A stretch of 64,000 nucleotides of DNA. It comes from Diphasiastrum complanatum (lineage: Eukaryota > Streptophyta > Lycopodiopsida > Lycopodiales > Lycopodiaceae). Where the stretch lies: NCBI GenBank assembly GCA_029204225.1, contig CM055102.1, positions 38,496,585 to 38,560,584 of the forward strand. The letters run 5' to 3'. Of this stretch, positions 13,721-26,000 are shown one piece after another (positions within the stretch are counted from its first letter, which is position 1; each line of letters opens with the position of its first letter). The notes beneath the pieces are model-generated. The model was not told the origin of the DNA. It did no database searches and worked only from the letters and a program-made list of their open reading frames with translations. Both the position numbers and the translations under genes were made by a program.

Positions 13721-14723
13721 CTCAGAGTCGTCTTTGGAAATTCTTCCTTATATCCCTTGCAATAGTAAAGGCTAGATAAGAGTTGCCATTGCTTCTTGGC
13801 CAATGCAAGCCTGAATATCAACAATTGCAGATTGAAAATATTTTAGTGTCTTAGACTTCCCAATGATGTAAATGTTTGTAATGATGCAACAAAAAAAAAT
13901 TGAATATGTTTTGAAATGATAGTAGGTCTTACCAACTTAATAGTTGTAGCTTTTAATGTGCTACGTTTTTTTTTTTGGCAATGTCATAGTTTAGAGTAGC
14001 TTCATTGTGCACATTGATGCTTCTAAAACTACTCTAGGCTAAAGGGTCAAGTGCATTATCAAAGAAAAAGAAACTTCCTGTTTTTATCAAAAAAAAATAA
14101 GAAACCCCATCAGAGTACAAGGGAATGCAGGTATAAAGTATAAAGGCCATAAGGCGAATTGAGATGCTCTAAAGCAACTATGACAAAGGCAAAAATCCAA
14201 CAAAGTAGTTACTAAAAGATTATTGCATAAATTATTGCTTTATGCAAGTGACTAGCTAAGATAGTTACAAGTATAGGTAGTGCACGAAGCTCCGAAACAA
14301 CGCATGTGAAAGTATTGCAAAAAACTTTGGACTTGCTTGATGATAATGATACTAGGAGGTAATGATAGAGAAAGGTGACCCACCCCTTGGAGGTTGGGTG
14401 CACGTACTCCAAATAAAAGGCTCGTCCTATTTTGTTCTGCTGTTTAACTCATATTTCATAACTTTGCAAACGCATATCTCCCTCATTCGTCACCAGGAAT
14501 TTTCTCCATCCATTTTTTGGGCCTTTGCAACTGATGTGGGTCTGATCTGTTGACAAGGAGGGATGGAATTGTGAACCCTTTTAGGGTTCGTAGATTGGAT
14601 ACTCAAGAATTGATGGCGGTCAGTTTACCGCAAGTTATGGTTCGATTAGCCCTGATGCATATTCTGATTGGATTGGTTCATTCTTTGTGATGCATTTGTG
14701 TCTGCTATTGCCAGACTAAAAGG
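13721..14723. other. Upstream region and probable 5' UTR of PURU
   Basis: No transposon protein is recognised here. The 5' UTR and promoter of the deformylase gene must lie in or before this interval, but I see no convincing TATA box at a sensible distance. An in-frame TGA at 14688 separates any upstream codons from the ATG at 14724. Confidence 0.4.
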
Positions 14724-14906
14724 ATGCAGTCTCGCAATATGTTGAGGGCAGTTTACTGGCATATGAGCAGCTTCTTTCAGAGATCCAGTTCATGTGTTAC
14801 ACTGCCAGAACCGTTTTTTCCGAAGAATCATAGATTCTACTGCGAAAAGGCGGTAGATAGAGATGGCAAACTCTCCTTACATGGAGTGCACATCTTTCAA
14901 TGCCCT
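14724..14906 (+). CDS. PURU: PURU exon 1: leader peptide and start of ACT domain
   Basis: It has 61 codons. The first ATG after the in-frame stop at 14688 is used. The leader is Arg/Ser-rich, and the exon ends ...HIFQCP directly before GTAAGT, a phase-0 donor. The next exon starts DRLGIVAK, giving the family's CP-D...GIVA junction. This exon lies 4.5 kb from the rest of the gene. Confidence 0.9.
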
Positions 14907-17900
14907 GTAAGTAATTTATTGTATTGTAATGCTTCGGCGAGAATTTTTTTCTTCACACAACCTAAAAAAACAATTTAGTTGCTCGTGAAAATTGAGCATG
15001 CTGGTGCAACACCCACGATGCCTTGGAAGTAGCATCGTTGATAGTGCTCATGCTCTTTTTATCTGAAAACTTGTTATTTTCCTCCCATTTTCAGCATGGC
15101 CTGTTTTCTCCTTTTCCAACCTTCAATTTTCCATCTATTTTGATTAAAATCTGTCTAAGAGCGAATAAATCTTTCCAGTTTCAGATGGCTAGTTACCTGC
15201 TGCTTATGAAATTGGCTGGCTAAATTTGAAACTGAGCGGTTGGTTGCTGGACTTCGCTGTTTTCTTTGTGAGCATCGATCATTATCCAGCTTATAAATAA
15301 CTGTCAGACAATTTATAGTACATTTTGAGGTCCTCTTACCTGCTTGAAAACTGTAGAGTAGTTTAAGAGAGGACCTTATGGAAAAAAAGACACTTCCAAG
15401 AGAAACCTTGGGGATTCATAAGGTTCCTCTCCATAATAGCAACAAACCAATCTTCCCACATGTGGTGAGTTGGTGTATTGTGCTTGACTTTGGCTCGCTC
15501 ACCTAGGTTCGATGCTCTTGTGATCCCAAGGCTTGATAATACCTAGAAGCATAATAGCAACCAAACATGTTTAGTTGATTCGCTAATTTCGTTGGATTTT
15601 AATTACGTTTGAAACTCCATCTTTACTTTTGTCTTCATAGAATCATTTTCACCTATTTGTAATTACATTGTAAGGTCCTCCTCCATGACTGCCTCCACCC
15701 CACCCCCCTGCTGCGCAGCAATAGATTGTGCTTGCTGTTGCTGCACAGTAGCAAGGTGATGTCATGGCTGCGCAGCAACAACAGCCTGCTACTGCTGCAT
15801 AGCCCTCTTCTCTAGCCCCTGCTCTTTTTCTTTCCCCTCTTTTGATTTATCTACCCCTAATCTAATTCATCCCTTTTCCCGAGAACCTTACACACCCAAA
15901 AATTAAATTGAGTCCTATATTGCAGCCAATATCAATGTGTCATTGCAAGATTTTCAAGGATTGAAAGCAGAACTAAACATGGTTAAGATGGGAATGTCCC
16001 ATCTTGGATAAACCAATACGAAGCTTCAAACGAAAGTGGACATGCTGAGACAAGAACTTCAGCACAACCAATTTTCGCTACACCGTAATTGTCAACTAAA
16101 CTCAAGGAGCTGGAAGACCAGATCGAGCAATGAAAGGAACAAACCATATCTTGGACAGCCGTGCTTAAGAAAGGAACTAAGCCTATTGCGTCTATTTCCT
16201 TAGTTATGTCAACCACTCTTACGTAGGAGAGACTTTGCAAAAATAAAGCTCTCAATTTTAGAGTATGTGGTATTGTGGACACTCAAAATGCTATTGAGGA
16301 AGCAAAGTGTTTTCTTGACACCACCCTCGGTCCTAATAGTGGATATGGGCGCACAAAAGGAGATAACACCCTGATCATTCGTTTTACTTTACCTAATAGT
16401 TGTAGAGATGCTTTGTGGCAAAGAGCCAAATTGAAAGATACACGGATTTTCATCCATGACGACCTTACTTACATACAAGTCGCAGAAAGACGTCAAGCCT
16501 TCCAAGAAGCCAAGACATTAGGACAATGGGTGACTTACCGCGATGGCTAGGTTTGGTATCTTGATAGTGCTCCTTGTGGCTCTCACCAATAAAGAGTTGG
16601 GTTCCTTGGGCAAAGGCGCATCTTGGGGCCCCGTCCACACCTACGTGTTGAAGTTTGGAATTGTAATGGTAGACACTCATTGTCTATTGTTGTATCTTAT
16701 TGAATTCATTACAGGGAGAGACATTCTATTCTTTATGGAGACACATGAGAACCAGGCCAGAGGATACCTACATTCTCAAGGTACATATGGGATTCAATAT
16801 ATAGGATTGAGATGGGATCCACGAGTGGCAGAGGTTCAGGTGGGGTTGCATGTTTGTAACAGGAGTCATTACATCTCGTCTTGGAGTTCATCAGGCATGA
16901 TGAGCATGCCCAATAGAGGGCATCAGTTCTCCTCTCCCTATGTTGATCTTTCTGCAGACATTGTCAAATTCATTGATCGAGGCTATGTACTTCTCATTGG
17001 TGACTTTAAGGAGTTTGATGACATTTTGCAGTTGCTTATATGTCACAACAAAATGGTGTAGCGGACCGAAAGAATCATACACTAGTTGAGTGTGCGAGGA
17101 ACATGATGAATCCTTATGGTAAGGCGGCACAATTTGAGAACATCTGAACTTCATCCACCATGACATAGGATGCAACTGGCTTGATGGAGTTGAAAGTTCA
17201 AAGAGGAGTCAGGACCACAAAACAAAACTAAGAATTGGGATTTTTCATGAGTCATAAAAAAGTGGCTATACAATTCAAATAATGAAACTTAACAATGGTA
17301 AATTGCAATGATCATGGATTGCAATATATTTACCTTGCTCAACAGTGCGCGCCCATTGGAGAACTCCATGGTCTGGTATCTTGGCTACATCCTTGACCAA
17401 GAGGTCCAGGCAATTGTAGCACAAAATGTCCAAAGAATGTGGGGGTAGGTCTCATTAACGAGCCTACCCATGGCGACATGGTTTGCCGCATTGTTCGTGA
17501 CAACTTGTGTATGCACAAAATTCAAATGATTGGTCATTGATCATCCAATTGTGAATGTTGTACAATCACATTAGAATAGTGTTTACAACTGGTTTAGAAT
17601 CGACCTTTTCAGAATCGGATGAATCGACATGAATCGTGGTTTTGAACTGGGTCCCTTCCAAGAGAATCGGCAAACTTTTTATTTTGCATTTTTTTAGATA
17701 TAATGCTAAAAAAATATCCAATGTATTATCACTATTATGTATATTGGCTACAATGTGTCTAAAATCTTATAGATTTTAGATTGCTATTGAAAACATACAT
17801 TTCAAAGTTCACTATTGTTGATAGAAAGCTGGAGCCTGAAACCATATCACAATTCAGCGTTCAGAGGATCACAAGTGCACACAACAATGTTGAATAAACA

Positions 17901-20900
17901 CATTCCAAACATCACAAACTACATTGCATGCTTCAACTTCCACTTAACATTGTAATTTATGATTCATTCATGATCCATCTTCAAACATCCATCACACAAT
18001 ATACTAGGTAAGCATTTGAATACAAATCATAATATTGGCAAGCCAAAACAAAGAATCAACGCTAAAGCCTAATATCACAATCAAAGAATCGTTTAGAATC
18101 AAAGAACCTTTTTTTTTTTTGGGTTCGATTTGAATCGGACCTAACCTATTATTTGACAAATTGCGGTTCATTCGCCAACAAACCGTGGTTTGTGGAAACA
18201 CTACATCAGAATCTTAGTGGTGAACTACGACTTGTGAGAGTTTCAACTTTCAAATTGGAGCTTGGAAGTTGGAAGTTCTGAAGTGGAACTTTGAGGAAAC
18301 TTAACCTAGGCTTGAGCAATGCACATTGACTTGTGAGCACTTAGCACTAAGTAGTTATTAGTGGTTACTAGAATGTATCAAGTAGTAAGTACCATGTAGT
18401 AACCTTCAAGTACTTGCTAGTACATACTATGTACTCCGTAGTAAGTTGTAACTCGTAACTTCTAAGTAATAAGCTCAAGCCTCATATTAATGTTTATTGG
18501 GATCTAGATAATGGATTGATTATACATGCACAACGTGCTAGGTTCCACCTCCTCAAAGGCAGCTCGAATATGGGTAAAGGCGTACTCGTAGTCATTGCCA
18601 CCCTAGAGGTGTCGAAGGATCTCAAAAAATCGTCTCCATGTAGGAAAACACCAAGATATTTAAAATGTTGCACTTTTTTGCATTGCTCAACCATCAAATA
18701 TGATGAGTTAGCCATACGTAGTTCACAACAATGAGCATTGTAGCAATGATCAATCTTGATTCTTGAGACTTGGAAGTTAAATGTTGTGCGACATATATAA
18801 TGGCAATTTGCAAATTGCAAACTCTATATCTGAAATGCAAACTTCAAAGCTGAAAATTAACATTGTTTAGTAACTAGTTACTATTTAAAAGTTAGAACTT
18901 AGAAGCCAACTTCAAACTTGAAAGACAAAACTTAAAAGGGCAATGGGCATAGAGTATTAGAGTGCATACTTGGCCTTGCTCTCTTGAGGGGCTGTAGCTG
19001 CTGGTCAACCGAAGCCCGCTCAGTAACAAGTGCTCTCATCCTGAGATGGTCACTATATGGCCCTGGCCACACCTGCATGATCGTGCTCATTGTGATCATC
19101 TTCCTCCATGTCGGGCCTTAGCAAGATGAAATGAAGATTGCAAGTTTAGAAGCACTATTGGATTGCAATCTTTACCGCCTCCATTGGCTGGACACATATT
19201 GTCTAAAAAAAATTTCAAAAAGCAAAAAAAAAAAAACGATTCTGCACGATTCTGGATTTTTTCCGAATCGCGGTTCTGAACCGCGATTCAGAATCATGGT
19301 GCAACTATGGCTTAAAACATAAGTTACATCTTGAGGGACTGTGCATGTGTAGGTGTGGCAGACGTACTTTACTCTGATATTAGTTTATCAATTTGTTAAG
19401 TAAATCTTCATTCTTGTCAGAATATATTATGATTCTAATGATGGAAATCCTCTCCTCAGGATCGGCTTGGAATTGTTGCAAAAATTGCTGAATGCATTGC
19501 ATCACATGGAGCAAACATTCTCAACACAGACCTTTTTATCGACTTTGATGGTCAAATTGGCCCCGTGTTTCACTCACGTAGGTAAGGGCAAAGCTTATAT
19601 TATGCTGTTTGTGCAATTGCAGTGTAGGCTCAGCTATCTGTCAACTGATATCAAGTTTTGGAGTTTATGGCTTAGAGTGCGCTAGCCATCACTCTAGAAG
19701 TCATACAGTCAGTTGTTTATAATTTTGAATCTTTGGCATGAAAGTCATTCTCATAGGCATCAAACGTGTTGGTGATTACAGTAAATATGCAGTTCAGTAC
19801 TCTCTGCACTTTTGAACAAAGCAATCTTAACTTAAAAAACCAGTGAGTTTGCCTTTGATCCTTTGCAGTGGCCAAGAGCAGCTATGGAGGAGGATGCGTT
19901 AAACTTGGCCCATATTTTCAATGCTCAAAAGTCAGTTATTAGGGTTCCTGGAATCGACCCAAATTTGAAAATAGCAATTCTTGCTTCGGCACAGGTGGAA
20001 GCCATTTCAGTTTCATAGCTTGTAGATTTTCATGAATGTGAAAATAAACTTTTATTAGTGTTTTTCAAACTTCCTTGCATAGAACAGTGATTTGTTTTTA
20101 GGTTTGTTATTGTCTACACATGGTTAAATGCGGCATGCAGTATATGGTCTTCCTGGGATTTGGGTGAATACTAGGCTTTATACGGATTACATGTAGCAAT
20201 GCTAAACTTTTGAGATGCATATTGAACTACTCCATTCATAGGTCACGTGTGAGAAGTATTGCTCCTTTAGGGTTTTGAGACCTGTTTTTATCATGCAGGA
20301 TCATTGCTTGGTTGACATGATGCATAGATGGCAAGGGGGAGAGCTTCCTGTTCAACTAACCTCTGTTATAAGGTCTATTTTGCAACTTACATATTGATAT
20401 CATTTGTCCTTGCATTTTGTATGAGAGTTTAATGAGACTTACTCTTTCTGTAGCAATCATCAACGAGGAGCAAATACACATGTAGTTCGATTCTTGGAAC
20501 GTCATGGCATACCTTATCACTACCTTCCTACCAGTAAAACGAATAACAGGGAGGAAGAAATTCTGCAGATTGTCTCTTCAACGGATTTTCTGGTGTTGGC
20601 GCGTTATATGCAGGTAATCTTCAGCAAAAGAATTAAGATCGTACTCATGTTTTGAAAAAAAATTTCCTATTGGTTTTGCCAATGTCTAAACTACAAGTTA
20701 CAGGAAATCACTACAATACAAGAACAGAGCGAATGCACCTCAAATTATGTCTCTTGTTCGGAGAACCAATTCTCGAACTCATATCCATCAGGAGATCCAT
20801 GAAAAAAGGAAAATTGCAACCTTTTTTTAGGTTTTTGGCCAAGAGGATCATTGGACTCAATAGTTGTTGTCAATGGAAGTATAGGAGTGAAGGAGCTATA

Positions 20901-22785
20901 GGCTTTGGGAGTATTTTTTATGCTATAGTGTACAATCACTTGTAAAGTGGAAGCAATTTGTGCCAGTTGAGAAATGATGGCTTGAGATTCCCATACCAGC
21001 TTGGTTAGTCTCTTCTGCAAATGAGCTGTTTGAGGCTTGATCTTGATGTCAAAGTTAATTGTCTCTTTTGGTTTGACTATGATTCAAGGAATTACAAAGA
21101 GCTGTGAAAACTGTGAAGTATCGGTTGTCCTGCGGGGTGTACGGGACAATATACCGTCTCATGATGAGCGAAAACTCCTTGAAAGCGTTGTTAACATACT
21201 CTCCACCATTGCCAATCTTGAGAGTCTTGAGCTTTGCTCTGATCCGACTATCAGGAAAGGACTTAAAATTCTTGAACGTCTCAAATATATGGAATTTTAA
21301 CTTAAAAGAAGATAGATGAATGTCTTGTGACTAAGGTCATTTATAAACAGAAGAGAATCTACAAAAATCTAGAAATAGACTTCACCTTCAGGGGTCTGCA
21401 CAAATTTGAGTGCTCCTCCTCAAGGATAGATGTTGTACGTGTCCCCTTTTTTGCCAAATGTCTTACTTTTGCTTTCCAAGTGCTCATGCCTGGCAGAATG
21501 GTAGTGACTCCTCTTTATCAGGGTTTAGTCAAGTGACCAATTGCCGTATCTGCATTTGCTTGATAGTGCCCTCGCTTGGATGTCCCATCTGTCTATGCCA
21601 TAACTGACTTCTGCTTTCGGTGATAAGTATTAGTCCCTCTACATCATGGGGTACCTCGTATAGGTATTTGGATTGGGGTACAGATACAATCACTTTGTGT
21701 GTCCTTCGATCTGACATCTCACATGAGTTAGTTCAAATATGACTTGCCCCATGTTTGTCATCTTTGCAACCTATGAGGTCCTTCTTGAGAGTTGGAATGC
21801 ATGAGTCTTGCTTTCGTCTCAATTCCACAACTTTTTTTCTTGAAATTTTTTTATTCGAGTTCGATATTTGAGGCTTAATTTTTTTTTTCCTTTTCTCCTA
21901 ATAACATTCTGTGGTTCAAGTCTATTTTTGATTGAAATTAGGCAGATGGTTTATTGTTCACCAATTTTTGACATCCCTACCTCCAACACACTAGAAAGAC
22001 AAAAAGAAGACAGCTAAAAAGTTTCCTGTACCACCCTGGGCCTAAAAAAAAAATGAAAACGAGGAGGCCTTAGCATTGACAGGTTGCAGTATAAAGTGGT
22101 TCAAAGGCTTAGAAGTGGGTGTTGAATTGATGTTGAGATATGGTTCTTTTATTGGGATCTAGCAAGCTGAAGTTTTCAAAAAAGACTTCATATTTGTTAA
22201 GATGTTAAATACCTTAATAGATTCCATTCTTCATCGAAAAAATGTTATTATAAAACCACGGAAAGAGCCTTTGCAAAGGAAGATGCAATAGTATGAAGAC
22301 TGGATCTATCTCACAATAGGAGGCTCAATTCAATGCCATATTGGAGATGTTGTATGAAGAAATGACATGCTAGTTTGAGGATATCGATCAATTCACATTA
22401 TTTAAGATCAGAAGTGGGAAGAGGACGTAGATCAAAATTTGGGTGGGAGGAACAAGCCTGTTGTCTTTGTACAACTGCAGAAGCTGAAATGGAGCAACAT
22501 CTTATTGAATATTGCATTCTTCAAGCATTTTGGGAAGCATTCAAAAAGCTGTGCAACCCCTTCTTATTCTCCTTCATGAAAAGAATCTAAGCATGCTTGC
22601 GAGTCTCATCATCAAAGCTAAACTGACCGAAACTTTTTTTATTGGAGTCTTCTAGAGATGCAGAGACATCATCATTAATCTTGTTTTACTTACATTCTTT
22701 TGTTAGCACGGATTCATGTCATTAAGCATAATAATGACTTGTTGATTGTCCCATAGATTGTTGTTGGTCTTAGCGAATGGAAATA

Positions 22786-22856
<71 letters not shown>

Positions 22857-22942
22857 GACGATTGAGCTTTAAGATCCTATGTGCACACTTGACATGTACC
22901 TTTTCTTAGTCCTATGTACCTTAGGGTATTCAAGGACATTAA

Positions 22943-23000
<58 letters not shown>

Positions 23001-26000
23001 ATGGCGCCTCCACGCAAGAAGGCCAGCCCTCGCTCCATCTCTCCACGGGCCAGCCCTCACCCCATCTCTCCACGGCCCAACAGCCATTTTTCCACCATTG
23101 CACCCTCTCCCCCGTGCTCCCCTCCAACCCTCGCTGTTCCTCTGACAGCCCTCGCTGAGGTGTCTCCTGCCCCCTCTGCTGATGTGCCTCCTGCTGTCCC
23201 CTTCGCTGACTTGTCTCCTCCCCCCCTTGCTGTCCCCCCTGCTGGCTCCACTCCAGATCTGTGGCACTTTATGAGAGAGTATTGGGATGTTTTCGGAGTG
23301 ATAGAGGTATCTCAGAGCAGATCATGAGCACTATTGGGGTGAAGCAGGGGTGTTCCCTCTCCCCTACACTTTTTGGATCATATATTGATGAGTTGGAGAG
23401 GGTTATTGAGCAGTGTGGTGGATCTGGTTGCAGACTTGGAGACATCTTGATCGCTATTCTTCTTTATGCAGATGATGGGGTTCTACTTTCACCTACTAGA
23501 GAGGGGTTACAGAGACAGATTGTTACAGATCACTATGCTTTCACGCATGATTCGGGCTAAGCCTTCAGTTCCACACCAGATCATCCTTGTTGAGTTTGCG
23601 GTCCCGCCTATGTACCTTGATGCCCTACTCCAACTCATCACATATATATAGCGCGTCCGTGCGTTCCAGTCTTCTGAGCAGAGATATACTCAGGCTACTC
23701 TCATTTCATCTCAGCGTCTTCACAGTCAGGTCTACCATGTGGCTTGGTTCTCTCAGGCCTCCATACTTCTTGGCACACTCGGTATCTCTATCACTACACT
23801 TCCTTCTGGTATTCATGACTACATCAGACAATTCATCTACAGAGCTTACCTTGATCAAGCCTGGCATGGTCAGTTGGGTGTCAAACCCGACTTTTATCGG
23901 CTTCATTTTTTGGAGACAGATGTGCCTACGCTCTGGGTTATCATCAGATTCATATTGGGTCAGCTCCGTGTCTCTTCACCCAGCTTGAGGTTGAGATATC
24001 TGCCAGCTATGTTCCCTAGGTGCGGTGGAGACTGAGGAGCATTTTATCTTCATTTGCCCAGCTTATTATGAGATTCGTGGGAGATACTATTGCTTGTTCA
24101 GGGATACACCATTCCCTTTTTTAAATATATATTTTCAAGTATTGTGTTATCAACTAGTCAATGTGACTTTGTGAGGCTTGTCAAAGCAGTGTAAAATAGT
24201 AATATAGAAGTAAATGATGCCACTAAAATAATGTATTAGTGATGCATATAATGGCCATCATATGGACAATGTGCCCATAACACTTCCTTGATTAAAAAAA
24301 CTCCCAATCTTTGGAGCAACATGAAATTAGCCAGCTGAGGCTGGAGTAGAATTGGGAGGATCCTAAATAGTAGCCGCAAGAACATGAACCTAAACAATAA
24401 TTAAGGGAGTGTGAGAAAAAACATCAATAAACTCCCAACCAGCCTCCTCGAGAGGACGACCGTCCCATTGAACCAGAAATTGAACCTGTCGTTGACATCA
24501 ACCATACTAAAGGCACACTTGAAGAATAACAATTGAAGAGATGGAAAGAGCTCTAGATCCACCGAAAATGTATCACATTGAATTGTAGTATTCCAACAAC
24601 AACTTGTAGCAGGATCACATGGAAATTATCGCGTGTTAACTGAAGACGATAGGTGATTGGACTAATGTGCTGGAGATTCTGAAAAAGGCCTACAATAACA
24701 TGGAGCCAGCTTTTTAGTAGAAGCTTGACCTTGAAAAAAGTGATGTCTAGCAAAACTCAAACATAAGTATACCTTATCAGCTTTCTAAACCTCGACTTGG
24801 TGACAATGTTGATTTACAAAAGATTTATACTGTCATTGTATCTCCTGCAAATGGAGAGTAGCTTGAGCAATACCATCACGTGCACCTAAGAGAAAAGAAG
24901 CTATTGTCTAAAGAGCATCATCAAGCGGAAGGGGGCCAACAAGCAAGAGATGTTGAAACAAGTGTTGAAATGCCCACCAAATGGGAAGGAAAATTGCTCA
25001 ATAGGGGTGAAAAATCTAGAAAGTAAGTTGTGGAGAAGATGTCGCCAACTTTTGCTTGAAATGCTTCAGTTGCCAAAGTGGGCTTGAAGTAGGGCGCCAA
25101 CCAAGAAGAATGCCCTAATGTCAAATAGAATCATATAAGGTAGGGCGCTAGCTAAGGAGTAGAGGAGTGAAGTAGGGCACCACCCTCCAATAGTAGTGAA
25201 AGGCTAGCAAGTGAAAATATGTCGCCAACCTTGGCTTGAAGTAGGCGCCACCCTCTAAATGGTTGAAATCTGTTATGAATACATCACTTATGTTGATAAT
25301 AATGAGGCATAAATTGACATTTCATGATTTAATGATATCTCCCATACAAAGAATGGCCAAAAGCATCATAATATTATTGGCTAAAGCCTCACAAGTAGTA
25401 GCTGAGCATAGACATGTTCCATGAAGAACCCAAGCAATACTTGTTAGAAGAGAAGCAATAGAATGAATACAATGATAACCCAAGGCTGCTATCATAGAAG
25501 CCACGGTTCCCAGAACCGTAGGTCCTGGGAACCGTGGAAGGAACCGTACCACCGTGGTACGGTTCATCTAAATAAATAAATAAATAATTAATTGATTAAT
25601 TTCCCCCCCAAAACCCCTTCCTGCCAGTGATGAGGCATGATGGCTGATTCGCTACACTCATTGACGGACGATCCTGCTGCTTTGGCTACGATCATGTCAT
25701 GAAAATTCGAGAATCCATTTCACATGACTTCTTCGCCTTAGGCATTCCATCAGAGGAAGGATTCCGCCCGCTGACTTTCCGCTGAAGGATTCCGCTGCAT
25801 GACTTCACATGTCTTCTTCGCCTTATGCATTCCATCAGACTCCAGAGGAAGGATTCCGCCCGCTGACTTTCCGTTGAATTAATTTCGCTGATTCCGCTGC
25901 ATGACTTCCCGCTGACTTTCCACACAATAATATATAAAAAATAATTAATTAATAACTACACGCGGTTCACCACGGTTCTGGCAAAAAAAAATTGAGAACC

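Noticed and set aside
15660-15850. Gln/Ala-coding CAG/GCTGC-rich stretch as a transcription-factor exon
   Set aside because: Short, frame-broken and within PURU intron 1 just before a LINE; no splice sites support it.
22869-23327. Pro/Arg-rich frames on both strands as host genes
   Set aside because: They run through (CT)n tracts; the plus frame from 23001 is better read as the start of a deleted LINE.
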